This document shows, piece by piece, positions 8,789-17,966 of a stretch of 64,000 nt of DNA. The first letter of the stretch is position 1. Every line of letters starts with the position of its first letter. The DNA comes from Sinorhizobium terangae (GTDB lineage Bacteria > Pseudomonadota > Alphaproteobacteria > Rhizobiales > Rhizobiaceae). The notes below the pieces were generated by a model that ran no database searches, was not told where the DNA came from, and saw only the letters and a program-made list of their open reading frames with translations. The stretch spans positions 3,756,501-3,820,500 of the forward strand of contig NZ_CP121659.1 in assembly GCF_029714365.1 (NCBI RefSeq), written 5' to 3'. Made by a program: the position numbers and the translations under genes.

Positions 8789-11700
8789 TCACTCGGCAGC
8801 GTCGGCGATTTCGGGTGCGCTAGCGTCAGCCGGGGCCGTTTGCGGCCCGGTCGTTGACGCGCTCTTTCGCCCGAAGATCTTCATGATGAACACGAAGAAG
8901 ATCGGGACGAAGAAGATCGCCAGCACCGTTGCCGAGATCATGCCGCCCATGACGCCGGTGCCGATGGCGCGTTGGCTGCCGGAGCTTGCACCCGTCGCGA
9001 TCGCCAGCGGCAGAACGCCGAGGGTGAAGGCGAGCGAGGTCATGAGGATCGGCCGGAAGCGCAGATGCGCGGCTTCGAGCGTTGCGTCGATCAACGACTT
9101 GCCCTGGTCACGCAGTTCCTTGGCAAACTCGATGATCAGGATGGCGTTCTTCGCCGACAGCCCGATGATCGCGATCAGGCCGACCTTGAAGTACACATCG
9201 TTCGGCATGTCGCGCATCATGACGGCGAGCACTGCGCCGATGACGCCGAGCGGCACGACCATGATGACCGAGACAGGAATGGACCAGCTCTCATAGAGGG
9301 CGGCCAGGCACAGGAAGACGAGCAGGCAGGAGAGCGCAATCAAGAGCGGCGCCTGCGAGCCAGACTGGATTTCCTGCAGCGACTGACCGGTCCACTCGTA
9401 ACCGAAGCCCGCCGGAAGCTGGGCCGCCAACCGTTCCATTTCGGCAATCGCGTCGCCGGAAGAATAACCGGGAGCGGCTTGGCCGCTGATGCGCACCGCC
9501 GGGTAGCCGTTGTAGCCGACCGTCTGCGTCGGCGCCTTGACCCACTCGACGCTTGCGAAAGCGGAGAGCGGAACCATGCCGCCGTTCGAGTTGCGAACAT
9601 TGAGGTTCAGGAGGTCCGCGGTCTGCATGCGCTTCGTCTCGTCCGCCTGCACCGTCACGCGCTGCATACGGCCAGCATTCGGGAAGTCGTTGACATAGGA
9701 CGAACCGAGATTGGTCGAGATGGTCGAGTTGATGTCGGCAAAGGTCACGCCGAAGGTGTTGGCCTTCTCGCGGTCGATATTGACGCTGACCTGTGCCGCA
9801 TCGGGCATGCCCTCGAAGCGAACGCCGGCCAGCACCTTGCTCTGCGCGGCGAGACCGAGCAGTTGGTCGCGTGCTTGGGCAAGGGCCGCCTCGCCGAGAC
9901 CGCCGCGATCCTGCAGGCGGAACGAGAAGCCGCCGGTGGTGCCGAGGCCCTGGATCGCCGGCGGCGACAGCGCGAAGCTGATCGCGTCCTTGATCTGGCT
10001 CATGGCCATCGTCGCGCGGCCGGCGATCGACTGCGCTGCATTGTTCGCGTCACGTTCACTCCAGTCCTTGAGCGTCACGAAGGCAAGGCCCGCATTCTGC
10101 CCGGTGCCGAAGAAGGAGAAGCCGTTGATCGCAACGATCGTGTCGACCGACGGCTCCTGGCCGAACATCTTCTCCGCCTGCTCGATCACCTCGGTCGTGC
10201 GGTTTCCGGTCGCTTCCGAAGGCAATTGCATCATGACGATGACAAAGCCCTGGTCCTCGTCCGGGAGGAAGGACGAGGGAAGCTGCAGGAAGGCCCAGCC
10301 GAGGCCCGCAAGCAGCGCGACATAGATGATCATGAAGCGGCCTGCGCGACGAACGAGGCCCCCGACGACGCGGCTATAGCCATGCGAAGTGCGGTCGAAG
10401 CTGCGGTTGAACCAACCGAAGAAGCCGCGCTTGGCGTGATGATGTCCCTTCGGAACCTGCTTCAGGAAGCTCGCGCAGAGCGCCGGCGTCAGCGACAGCG
10501 CGAGCAGCGCCGAGAACAGGATCGAGACGACCATGGTCAGGCTGAACTGGCGGTAGATCATGCCGACGGCGCCCGGGAAGAAGGCCATCGGGATGAACAC
10601 GGAAGCCAGCACCAGCGTGATACCGATCACCGCGCCGGTGATCTGCTTCATTGCCTTGCGGGCCGCTTCCTTCGGTGTCAGCCCCTCTTCAGACATGATG
10701 CGCTCGACGTTCTCGACGACAATGATCGCGTCGTCGACGAGGATGCCGATCGCCAGCACCATGCCGAACATCGTGAGCACGTTGATCGAGAAGCCCATCG
10801 CCAGCATGACCGCGCAGGTGCCGAGAAGGGCGACTGGCACGACGATTGTCGGGATGATGGTGTAGCGGATGTTCTGCAAGAACAGGAACATCACCAGGAA
10901 GACGAGACCGACGGCCTCGACAAGGGTATGCAGCACCTTCTCGATCGATACCGCGACGAAGGGCGAGGTGTCGTAGGGAATGGAGTATTCCAGCCCCTCA
11001 GGGAAGAATTCTGCGAGTTCGTCCATGCGCGCCTTGATCGCAGCCGAAGTCGACATCGCGTTGCCGCTCGGCGAGAGCTGCACTGCGATGGCCGCCGAAG
11101 GCTTGCCGTTGAGGCGCGTCGAGAAAGAGTAGCTCTCACCACCGAACTCGACCCGGGCGACGTCGCGCAGCCGCACGGCGGAGCCGTCGGCATTGGCGCG
11201 AAGAACGATCGCGCCGAACTCTTCCGGGCTGGAGAGTTGGCCCTTGATCACAACGGGAGCGGCGACCTGCTGGGTGATCGGGTTCGGCTGGGCGCCGATC
11301 GAGCCCGAAGCGATCTGGGCGTTCTGCGCCTGGATCGCCGCCGTCACGTCGGCCGCCGTCAGATTGAGGCCGAGCATCTTGTCCGGATCGAGCCAGATGC
11401 GCATCGAGCGCTCGGTCGCAAACAGCTGCGCGCGGCCGACGCCGGGCACGCGCTGGATCTCGCTCAAGACGTTGCGGCTCAGATAGTCGCCGAGGCCCGT
11501 CGCATCCAACGAACCGTCGGTCGAGGTGAGCGAGATGATCAGCAGGAAGCCGGAGCCGGCCTCATCGACCTGCACGCCCTGCTGCCTGACCGAATCGGGC
11601 AGGCGCGGCTCGACGCGTTGGACGCGGTTCTGGATGTCCACCGAGGCCTGGCTGGGATCGGTGCCCGGTGCGAAGGTTGCGCTGATTTCGGCCGAGCCGG

Positions 11701-11953
11701 AAGAACTCGTGGTCGACTCGAAATAAAGCAGGCCTTCGACGCCGTTCAGCTCATCCTCGATCAGACGCGTGACGCTCTGATAGGTGTCCTGCGACGAGGC
11801 ACCGGGGTAGCTCGTGTTGATCGAGATTTGCGGCGGCGCGACGCTCGGGTATTGCGAAACCGGCAGGAGCGGGATCGCAATGATGCCGGCGACCATGATG
11901 AAGATCGCCACCACCCAGGCAAAGATCGGCCTGTCGATAAAGAAACTGGGCAT
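8789..11953 (-). CDS. smeB: RND multidrug efflux transporter, AcrB/MexB type
   Basis: Inner-membrane proton/drug antiporter of a tripartite pump with the adaptor SmeA and an outer-membrane channel not in this window. Length 1054 is normal for HAE1 RND pumps. Visible features: N-terminal MPSFFIDRPIFAWVVAIFI, the TM4 acidic pair in GILVDDAIIVVENV, TM10 lysine in GLSAKNAILIIEFAKEL, and two large periplasmic loops. I use the ATG at 11953; a TTG two codons earlier is less likely. It starts 10 bases after smeA ends, so the two are co-transcribed and, by the known biology of SmeAB, export plant antimicrobials and other drugs. The large open frame opposite it is a GC-driven shadow. Confidence 0.95.
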   Translation of the reverse strand: MPSFFIDRPIFAWVVAIFIMVAGIIAIPLLPVSQYPSVAPPQISINTSYPGASSQDTYQSVTRLIEDELNGVEGLLYFESTTSSSGSAEISATFAPGTDPSQASVDIQNRVQRVEPRLPDSVRQQGVQVDEAGSGFLLIISLTSTDGSLDATGLGDYLSRNVLSEIQRVPGVGRAQLFATERSMRIWLDPDKMLGLNLTAADVTAAIQAQNAQIASGSIGAQPNPITQQVAAPVVIKGQLSSPEEFGAIVLRANADGSAVRLRDVARVEFGGESYSFSTRLNGKPSAAIAVQLSPSGNAMSTSAAIKARMDELAEFFPEGLEYSIPYDTSPFVAVSIEKVLHTLVEAVGLVFLVMFLFLQNIRYTIIPTIVVPVALLGTCAVMLAMGFSINVLTMFGMVLAIGILVDDAIIVVENVERIMSEEGLTPKEAARKAMKQITGAVIGITLVLASVFIPMAFFPGAVGMIYRQFSLTMVVSILFSALLALSLTPALCASFLKQVPKGHHHAKRGFFGWFNRSFDRTSHGYSRVVGGLVRRAGRFMIIYVALLAGLGWAFLQLPSSFLPDEDQGFVIVMMQLPSEATGNRTTEVIEQAEKMFGQEPSVDTIVAINGFSFFGTGQNAGLAFVTLKDWSERDANNAAQSIAGRATMAMSQIKDAISFALSPPAIQGLGTTGGFSFRLQDRGGLGEAALAQARDQLLGLAAQSKVLAGVRFEGMPDAAQVSVNIDREKANTFGVTFADINSTISTNLGSSYVNDFPNAGRMQRVTVQADETKRMQTADLLNLNVRNSNGGMVPLSAFASVEWVKAPTQTVGYNGYPAVRISGQAAPGYSSGDAIAEMERLAAQLPAGFGYEWTGQSLQEIQSGSQAPLLIALSCLLVFLCLAALYESWSIPVSVIMVVPLGVIGAVLAVMMRDMPNDVYFKVGLIAIIGLSAKNAILIIEFAKELRDQGKSLIDATLEAAHLRFRPILMTSLAFTLGVLPLAIATGASSGSQRAIGTGVMGGMISATVLAIFFVPIFFVFIMKIFGRKSASTTGPQTAPADASAPEIADAAE

Positions 11954-11963
11954 GTTCAAGCTC

Positions 11964-13184
11964 TCACTTCACTTCAGTGGCGGGCTTTTCGCCGTCGGCT
12001 GCCGAAGCGCTGGCCTGTTCGGCCGCGGGCTTTGCATTCGGGTCCCAGGCGGACGGCTGTACGGGCGCGCCGGGGCCGACCTTCTGGAAGCCCTCGACGA
12101 TCACCTTTTCGCCGGCCTTGAGACCGGAGGTCACCTGCCAGCGGTCGCCGACGGTGCGTCCAAGCGTGACGTTGCGGAATTCGACCTTGTTGTCGGCATT
12201 CACGACGTAGACCTGGGACTGGCCGGCATTGTTGCGCTGGACAGCCTGCTGCGGAACGGTGATCGCATCTTTCTCCAGGCCCTGCTGGATCTGCACGCGC
12301 ACATACATGCCCGGCAGCAGATCGTTGTTGGGATTGGGGAACTCGCCGCGCAACGTCACCTGACCGGTGGTCGCGTCCACGGCCGCTTCGGAGAAGAGCA
12401 GCTTGCCTTTCAGCGCATAGGGCGTTCCGTCGTCGAGGATGAGCTGCACTTCGGCTTCGTTGTCGGAGCTCATCATCTGGCCGTCCTTGAGCGCCTTGCG
12501 CAGGCGGATGAGGTCGGTCGCCGATTGGGTGAAGTCGGCATAGATCGGGTCGAGCTGCTGGATCGTCGCGAGGTTCTGCGTGTCGCTCGCACTGACCAAA
12601 GCGCCCTCGGTGATGAGCGCCCGGCCGATGCGGCCGCCGATCGGCGCCGTGACATTCGCGTATTGCAGGTTGAGCTTTGCGTCGGCGAGGCCCGCCTCGG
12701 CGATGCCGACATCGGCCTCCGCCTGGGCGACCGCCGCAATCGCGTCGTCGAACTGTTGAATTGCCGTGAACTGCGCGTCCTTCAGCCGCGACTGCCGATC
12801 GGCGGTCCGCTTGGCCTGGTCGAGCACCGCCTGCGCCCGCTTCAGCGTGGCCTCGGCGCTGTCGACCTTCACCTGGAAGGGGGCCGGGTCGATCCGATAG
12901 AGCACATCGCCTTCCTTGACGATGGTGCCTTGTTCGAACACGCGCTCGACCACGATGCCGGAAACTCGCGGCCGAACCTCGGCGATGCGCGTCGCGGTGA
13001 TGCGGCCCGGCAGTTCATTGGTGATCGGCAAAGCTTCCGCGGCGGTCGTGTAAACGGCCACGGCCGAGGGTGGGAATGCCTGGGCTGCCTGTTGTTCTTC
13101 GTTCTTCTGGCAGCCGGCGAGAAAAATCACGGTTGCCAGGGTCGCGGCCAGTGTCGGTCGGTTCATGCGCATCGCAATGTCCAT
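11964..13184 (-). CDS. smeA: RND efflux periplasmic adaptor lipoprotein
   Basis: Membrane fusion protein of the AcrA/MexA family that links SmeB to an outer-membrane channel. The N-terminus carries a short signal with lipobox LAGC, so it should be lipid-anchored. It then shows the lipoyl/barrel half-motif RIAEVRPRVSGIVVERVFEQG, a helical hairpin (about 110-170), and AGEKVIVEGFQKVGPG near the end, as in AcrA. About 400 residues. The exact start is uncertain: ATGs at 13184, 13172 and 13166 are all in frame and none has a strong ribosome site; I give the longest. Its promoter region holds an AcrR-like operator. Confidence 0.93.
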   Translation of the reverse strand: MDIAMRMNRPTLAATLATVIFLAGCQKNEEQQAAQAFPPSAVAVYTTAAEALPITNELPGRITATRIAEVRPRVSGIVVERVFEQGTIVKEGDVLYRIDPAPFQVKVDSAEATLKRAQAVLDQAKRTADRQSRLKDAQFTAIQQFDDAIAAVAQAEADVGIAEAGLADAKLNLQYANVTAPIGGRIGRALITEGALVSASDTQNLATIQQLDPIYADFTQSATDLIRLRKALKDGQMMSSDNEAEVQLILDDGTPYALKGKLLFSEAAVDATTGQVTLRGEFPNPNNDLLPGMYVRVQIQQGLEKDAITVPQQAVQRNNAGQSQVYVVNADNKVEFRNVTLGRTVGDRWQVTSGLKAGEKVIVEGFQKVGPGAPVQPSAWDPNAKPAAEQASASAADGEKPATEVK

Positions 13185-13284
13185 AATCAAAGGACCGCCC
13201 GCAGCCGTTGCACCTTGCAGTGTTGCGCGGTCCGATTGTGAGATGAAGCGGATCCGGTATCGGCGTGGGAACATACCGGAAATC

Positions 13285-13310
13285 TAATATACAGACACAA
13301 ATGTATGTTA
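13285..13310 (-). promoter_or_regulatory. AcrR-like operator, candidate SmeR site
   Basis: The minus strand contains ACATACATTTGTG followed by TC and TGTAT. This is nearly the E. coli acrAB operator recognised by AcrR (from memory, ACATACATTTGTG, two bases, then TGTATGT). The site is a palindrome about 100 bases upstream of smeA and overlaps the -10 of the promoter described next. Assignment to SmeR is inference from the TetR/AcrR family of the linked regulator. Confidence 0.65.
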
Positions 13311-13328
13311 ATTTTTTCCGCAGTGCAA
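13300..13328 (-). promoter_or_regulatory. Putative sigma-70-type promoter of smeAB
   Basis: Minus strand TTGCAC (13323-13328), 17 bases, TACATT (13300-13305). The -10 lies inside the AcrR-like palindrome, so a bound repressor would block it directly. Confidence 0.45.
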
Positions 13329-13471
13329 CACCATTTCCGAAGATCGGTAGGAGGGGAAAAAAGCGAGGAGTCGCAATGATTTGATCGCTGTGGCTGTCGG
13401 CGATCACACAGCCGTGATCCGCGTCGAAGCGGTGTTGAGGGTGGCAATCAGCCCCTCACCCCGCCGCAAGT

Positions 13472-13537
13472 CCCTCTCCCTGTACGTACGCGGGAGAGGG
13501 TTAAACCTCGGATTAAACCCGAGGAGAGGGGCAGTCA
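13472..13537 (-). terminator. Hairpin pair after the ABC ATPase gene
   Basis: CCCTCTCCC (13472-13480) pairs with GGGAGAGGG (13492-13500), and CCTCGG (13506-13511) pairs with CCGAGG just after. They lie downstream of the ATPase gene on the minus strand. They may end its transcript or be a degenerate mosaic repeat. There is no clean T-run, so confidence is low. Confidence 0.35.
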
Positions 13538-13551
13538 CACTGGCATCGCCC

Positions 13552-14562
13552 TCACTGCCCGGAATTGATCACCCGGCCGTCCGCGTCGAAACGGTGTATG
13601 CCGCCGATGACCGGCGTCGCGTAGACGATATCGTCCTCGGCATAGCGATGTTCGCCGAACAGCCGCACGGTGATCGTGCCGACCTCTTCCGAATCGAGAT
13701 AGACGATCGTGTCGGCGCCGAGATGTTCGACGTGGATGACCTTGCCCTTCCACTGGCCGCTCTCGCGGGAAAGGCCGATATGCTCAGGCCGGATTCCGAT
13801 GGTCTTGGCTTGCGCATCGCCGAGCCGCTCGCCCTCGATGAAATTCATCTGCGGCGAACCGATGAAGCCGGCGACGAAGACGTTGGCCGGCCGATTGTAG
13901 AGCTCCATCGGCGAACCGACCTGCTCGACACGGCCGGCATTGAGCACGACGATCTTGTCGGCGAGCGTCATCGCCTCGACCTGGTCATGGGTGACGTAGA
14001 TCATCGTTGCCTTGAGGCTGCGGTGCAGCCGGGCGATCTCCAGACGCGTGTTGACGCGCAGCGCCGCATCGAGGTTCGACAGCGGCTCGTCGAAGAGGAA
14101 CAGTTTTGGCTCGCGAACAATCGCGCGGCCGATCGCCACGCGCTGCCGCTGCCCGCCGGAAAGTTCGGCCGGACGGCGCGCGAGATAAGGCTCGAGCGAC
14201 AGCATGTCGGCCGCCTTGGCGACCTTCTCGTCGATCTCTTTCTTTGGCGCGCCCGCCTGTTTGAGGCCAAGCCCCATATTGTCCTTGACCGTCAGGTGCG
14301 GATAAAGCGCATAGGACTGGAACACCATGGCGATACCGCGCTTGGCCGGGGCGACGTGGCCGACTTCCGCGCCGTCGATCTGTACGCTGCCCGAGGTGGC
14401 GTCTTCGAGACCGGCAATCGTGCGCAACAGCGTCGATTTTCCGCAGCCCGACGGGCCGACGAAAATGACGAACTCGCCGTCCTTCACCTCGAGGTCGATA
14501 CCTTTCAGCACTTCATGGCCGCCGAAGGCCTTGCGGATGGATTTGAGCTCAAGTGATCCCAC
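13552..14562 (-). CDS. Sugar ABC transporter ATP-binding protein (MalK/UgpC type)
   Basis: 336-residue ATPase of CUT1 importers. Walker [10 protein letters not shown] (about residue 37), Q-loop [10 protein letters not shown], signature [14 protein letters not shown], Walker [13 protein letters not shown], and H-loop [10 protein letters not shown] are all intact. The C-terminal third is the TOBE-type regulatory domain (GIRPEHIGL). It is the last gene of the minus-strand transporter operon, 16 bases after the dehydrogenase gene, and energises the two permeases encoded upstream. The substrate is inferred from the neighbours to be an amino sugar such as MurNAc or GlcNAc. Confidence 0.93.
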   Translation of the reverse strand: MGSLELKSIRKAFGGHEVLKGIDLEVKDGEFVIFVGPSGCGKSTLLRTIAGLEDATSGSVQIDGAEVGHVAPAKRGIAMVFQSYALYPHLTVKDNMGLGLKQAGAPKKEIDEKVAKAADMLSLEPYLARRPAELSGGQRQRVAIGRAIVREPKLFLFDEPLSNLDAALRVNTRLEIARLHRSLKATMIYVTHDQVEAMTLADKIVVLNAGRVEQVGSPMELYNRPANVFVAGFIGSPQMNFIEGERLGDAQAKTIGIRPEHIGLSRESGQWKGKVIHVEHLGADTIVYLDSEEVGTITVRLFGEHRYAEDDIVYATPVIGGIHRFDADGRVINSGQ

Positions 14563-14578
14563 GTGTTGCCCCTCTTGG

Positions 14579-15643
14579 TTAAAGCTTGATCGGCACGCCG
14601 GCGCGCACGCTTTCGTCCGCTGCCAGGCAGATCTTGAGCGACTGCACGGCGTCTTCCATGTGGCGGTCGAGATTGATGTTTTCGCGAATGGCCTTGAGCA
14701 CGAAGGCCTGCTCGCGGTCGCAGAGTTCCTGGTGGCCCGGCTCTCCTTCCATCGTCAGGTCCTCGTCGGACCTGAGGAAGCTGCCGTCCGGGGCGGTCGC
14801 GGCGCTGTGGAGGCGAATGACGGCTGTCTTGGTGTGGACGTCGATATCATCGGATTTCGCGTTCTGGTCCATGACGATCGAAACCGAACCATTCGGCGAG
14901 ATCACGTCCTTCACGAAGAAGGCGGTCTCCGAGATCATCGGTCCCCAGCCGGCCTCGTACCAGCCGACGGAACCGTCATCGAAGATCACCTGCAGATGCC
15001 CGTAGTTGTACATGTCAGCGGCGATCTCGTTCGAGAGCCTCAAGCCCATGCCGCGGACCTCGACCGGTTTTGCGTCGGTGATCTGGCACATGACGTCGAC
15101 ATAATGCACCCCGCAGTCGACGATCGGTGGCGTCGTCTGCATCAGCGATTTGTGCGTCGCCCAGGTCGGTCCGCTGGACTGCTGGTTCAGGTTCATGCGG
15201 AAGACATAAGGGCCGCCCAGTTTCCGCGCCTCGGCGATCAGCCGCATCCAGGAGGGATGGTGGCGCAGGATGTAGCCGATCACCAGCTTGCGGCCGTTGG
15301 CCCGGGCGCACGCGACGACCCGTTCGGCATCGGCGACGGTCGTTGCGAGCGGCTTTTCGACGAAGACATGGCAGCCTGCCTCCATAGCCGTGACGGCATA
15401 GTCCGCATGGCTGTCGGAATAGGTGTTGATCGAGCAGAGCTCCGGCTTGAACTCGGCGAGCGCCTCCGGGAAGGATGGCAGGATCTCGTAACCGGAAAGC
15501 GCGTCCGGCAGCGGCACCTTCGAGCGATTGACCAGACCGGCGATCTCGAATCCGGGGTTTTCATGGTAGGCGAGCGCGTGGCTGCGCCCCATATTGCCGA
15601 GGCCTGCGCACAGCACGCGAACCGGGTTGACGGGTGAGTTCAC
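14579..15643 (-). CDS. Gfo/Idh/MocA-family oxidoreductase
   Basis: NAD(P)-dependent sugar dehydrogenase family, 354 residues. N-terminal Rossmann fold with GLGNMGRSH (residues 15-23), then the EKPLATT motif (about residue 96) that holds the catalytic-site Lys-Pro, and the long C-terminal sheet domain. It starts at GTG (15643), overlapping the permease stop by 4 bases (GTGA), with AGGAG about 8 bases upstream. It is embedded between transporter genes, so it must act on the imported sugar or a product of it. No step of the classical MurNAc-to-fructose-6-P path needs such an enzyme, which makes its reaction an open point. Confidence 0.88.
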   Translation of the reverse strand: MNSPVNPVRVLCAGLGNMGRSHALAYHENPGFEIAGLVNRSKVPLPDALSGYEILPSFPEALAEFKPELCSINTYSDSHADYAVTAMEAGCHVFVEKPLATTVADAERVVACARANGRKLVIGYILRHHPSWMRLIAEARKLGGPYVFRMNLNQQSSGPTWATHKSLMQTTPPIVDCGVHYVDVMCQITDAKPVEVRGMGLRLSNEIAADMYNYGHLQVIFDDGSVGWYEAGWGPMISETAFFVKDVISPNGSVSIVMDQNAKSDDIDVHTKTAVIRLHSAATAPDGSFLRSDEDLTMEGEPGHQELCDREQAFVLKAIRENINLDRHMEDAVQSLKICLAADESVRAGVPIKL

Positions 15644-16479
15644 TTGACTGCTCCTGCCGTGATGCCGCGGATCAGCTGCCGCGAGAAGATGACGTAGAGG
15701 ATGAGAACCGGGAAGATCGCCAGCGACAGCGCCGAGAGCACCGCATTCCAGTTGGTGACGAACTGCCCGATGAAGATTTGCGAGCCGAGTGTCACCGTCT
15801 TGGTCGTCTCCGCCGGCGCCAGGATGAGCGGGAACCAGAGGTCGTTCCAGATCGGGATCATGGTGAAGACGGCGACGGTCGCCATCGCCGGGCGCACCAG
15901 CGGCAGCACCAGCCGGAAGAAGATCGCATATTCCGAAAGCCCGTCGATGCGTCCGGCATTCTTCAGGTCATCCGATACGGTGCGCATGAATTCGGAAAGA
16001 ATGAAGACGGCAAGCGGCAGCCCTTGCGCCGTATAGACCAGGATCAGTGCCGTCAGCGTGTTGACGAGGCCGGTTGCGACCATGCCCTGCAGGATGGCGA
16101 CGGTGCCGAGGCGGATCGGGATCATGATGCCGAGCGCCAGATAGAGGCCCATCAGGGCATTGCCGCGGAAGCGGTATTCGGAGAGCGCGAAGGCGGCCAT
16201 GGCGCCGAAGAGCAGCACGAGCGCGATCGAGACGACCGTGACGATGGTGCTGTTCTGGAAATAGCCGAGGAAGTCGCCCTGCTTTAGCACCGTCTGGTAA
16301 CCGATGAGGCTGAAGCTTTCGGGCGTCGGCAGCGCTAAGGGCTCGCGGAAGATCGCGTTGCGGCTCTTGAACGAGTTGACGATCGTCAGGAACACCGGAA
16401 ACAGCGCGACGAGCGTGTAGGCGATCAGCGCGATATGAGCGCCGGCGGTCCGGCCAAGGGAGGCGCGTGCTTTCGACAT
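15640..16479 (-). CDS. Sugar ABC transporter permease (MalG type)
   Basis: 279-residue inner-membrane permease with about six membrane helices. The EAA-type loop that contacts the ATPase is visible as DGLSEYAIFFRLVLPL (about residue 195). Its start has GGGAGG 8 bases upstream, and it lies 13 bases after the first permease gene. Partner of the adjacent permease in a CUT1 importer. Its last bases overlap the GTG start of the dehydrogenase gene. Confidence 0.92.
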   Translation of the reverse strand: MSKARASLGRTAGAHIALIAYTLVALFPVFLTIVNSFKSRNAIFREPLALPTPESFSLIGYQTVLKQGDFLGYFQNSTIVTVVSIALVLLFGAMAAFALSEYRFRGNALMGLYLALGIMIPIRLGTVAILQGMVATGLVNTLTALILVYTAQGLPLAVFILSEFMRTVSDDLKNAGRIDGLSEYAIFFRLVLPLVRPAMATVAVFTMIPIWNDLWFPLILAPAETTKTVTLGSQIFIGQFVTNWNAVLSALSLAIFPVLILYVIFSRQLIRGITAGAVK

Positions 16480-16492
16480 TTCGGATCCTCCC

Positions 16493-17443
16493 TTAGAACT
16501 GGTAGCGGCGCATGCGGCGCTGGATTGCGAAGAGGTAGAGCGAGACGCCGGCGAGGATGATCAGGAACATGATCGCCGCTATGGTCGCGCCCATCGACCG
16601 GTCGCCGAGCTGGAGCTGGAAACCGAAGAAGGTGCGGTAGAGCAGTGTGCCGAGAATGTCGGTCGACTTGTCCGGGCCGGCGAGCGCACCCTGAACGGTG
16701 TAGATCAGGTCGAAGGCGTTGAAGTTGCCGACGAAGGTGAGGATCGAGACGATGCCGATCGCTGGCAGGATCAAGGGCAGCTTGATCTTCCAGAACTGGC
16801 TCCAGCCGGTGACGCCGTCGCATTCCGCCGCTTCGATCACCTCGTCGGGAATGTTGAGCAGGGCGGCATAGATCAGCATCATCGGGATGCCGATATATTG
16901 CCAGACGGAGATCAGCGAGACCGCGATCAGCGCGGTATCCGGCTTGCCGAGCCAGGGCGCGAACAGCCATTTCAGACCGACGGTATCGAGCAGGAATGGT
17001 GCGACGCCCCAGATCGGCGACAGGATCAGCTTCCAGATGAAGCCGACGATGACGAAGGATAGGAGCGTCGGCAGGAAGATGGCGGTGCGATAGAAGGCGC
17101 TGAAGCGCAGCTTGGGCATCGACAGCATGGCGGCGAGCGCAATACCGATCGGGTTCTGCACCGCCATGTGGATCAGGAAGAAGATGAAGTTGTTCTTGAG
17201 CGCATTCCAGAAGTCCGCCGCCCAGCGCGGGTCGCCGAAGAGCACCTTGAAATTGCCTAAGCCCACGAAGGTGTACTGGCCTTCGACGGTGTTGAAGAAG
17301 GACTGCCTGAGCGTCTCGATCAGCGGCAGGATCATCACCGCGGTGTAGACGATCAGCGCCGGCAGCAGGAATACCAGGATGTGCCAGCGCCGGGGACGCT
17401 TGATCTCGCTGATGTCCATCTTTTTAGTGTCGCTTGCGTTCAT
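16493..17443 (-). CDS. Sugar ABC transporter permease (MalF type)
   Basis: 316-residue permease with a cytoplasmic N-terminus and about six membrane helices. The EAA-type loop reads EAAECDGVTGWSQFWKIKLP (about residue 215). It starts at 17443. A 523-base gap holding a hairpin and a mosaic repeat separates it from the binding-protein gene upstream; such gaps often let the binding protein be made in excess. Forms the channel with the next permease. Confidence 0.92.
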   Translation of the reverse strand: MNASDTKKMDISEIKRPRRWHILVFLLPALIVYTAVMILPLIETLRQSFFNTVEGQYTFVGLGNFKVLFGDPRWAADFWNALKNNFIFFLIHMAVQNPIGIALAAMLSMPKLRFSAFYRTAIFLPTLLSFVIVGFIWKLILSPIWGVAPFLLDTVGLKWLFAPWLGKPDTALIAVSLISVWQYIGIPMMLIYAALLNIPDEVIEAAECDGVTGWSQFWKIKLPLILPAIGIVSILTFVGNFNAFDLIYTVQGALAGPDKSTDILGTLLYRTFFGFQLQLGDRSMGATIAAIMFLIILAGVSLYLFAIQRRMRRYQF

Positions 17444-17565
17444 CGGCCTCTGGCCCGCTCTAGAAATTGGCTGGCCGTTATCGGCACAGCTCCGGTTTCA
17501 TCCGAAATGCAGCGCGCCCGCATGACGCGTCGAGACGTCCCAGTCCCTTGGTTCAGGTCCTCCTT

Positions 17566-17592
17566 CACGTTCGGCGATCTTGTCCGAACGTG
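17566..17592 (-). other. Intercistronic hairpin after the binding-protein gene
   Basis: Perfect 9-base arms CACGTTCGG (17566-17574) and CCGAACGTG (17584-17592) around a 9-base loop. No T-run follows on the minus strand, so it is more likely an mRNA-stabilising or partially terminating stem than a full terminator. Confidence 0.45.
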
Positions 17593-17660
17593 GGATTTCC
17601 GGTCATGATCGGTTCGCCCTTGCGCCTCTCCACTGGAGCGTGGCGCGGGTGCCCGGCTAC

Positions 17661-17762
17661 TGCATTTATCCTTAAATCCCAACCGATTTAAGGATAAAAC
17701 ATGCAGCAATTCAAAGTGCTACAGCGTCCCTTGCGCGTCTCCAAAGACGTGCGGCGCTGTAG
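17661..17762 (+). repeat. ABC-type mosaic repeat (family 2)
   Basis: Near-full copy: CCTTAAATC / GATTTAAGG stem, AAAACATGCAGCAATTCAAA, AGTGCTACAGCG, GCGCGTCT...AGACG stem and GGCGCTGTAG end. It sits in the gap between the binding-protein and permease genes, opposite to their direction. I see no gene in the rest of 17444-17966. Confidence 0.75.
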
Positions 17763-17966
17763 GCCGAGTATGAGGGTGTGGTGCAGGCGAAGGCACCGCC
17801 TCGACCATGGAAAATGCCGGCTGAGCCGAGCTCCCAGGTCCCCTCACGTCCGGCTTCTCGCCGGATACCCAAACACAAATACGGCGTCGTTCACAGCGCA
17901 CGACGGTAAATTCGTGCGAGAAGAAGGGGCGCGTGAGCCACGCGGGATCACGCGCCCATTTCATCG

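Noticed and set aside
8972..12121. A 1049-codon open frame opposite smeB/smeA
   Set aside because: Composition is Arg/Asp/His/Glu-rich without any domain, and it mirrors the codon pattern of a certain gene on the other strand.
17440..17709. An 89-codon minus-strand frame in the transporter gap with AAGGAGG inside
   Set aside because: The strong ribosome-like site is not followed by a start at proper distance and the product has no recognisable pattern; part of it is mosaic repeat.
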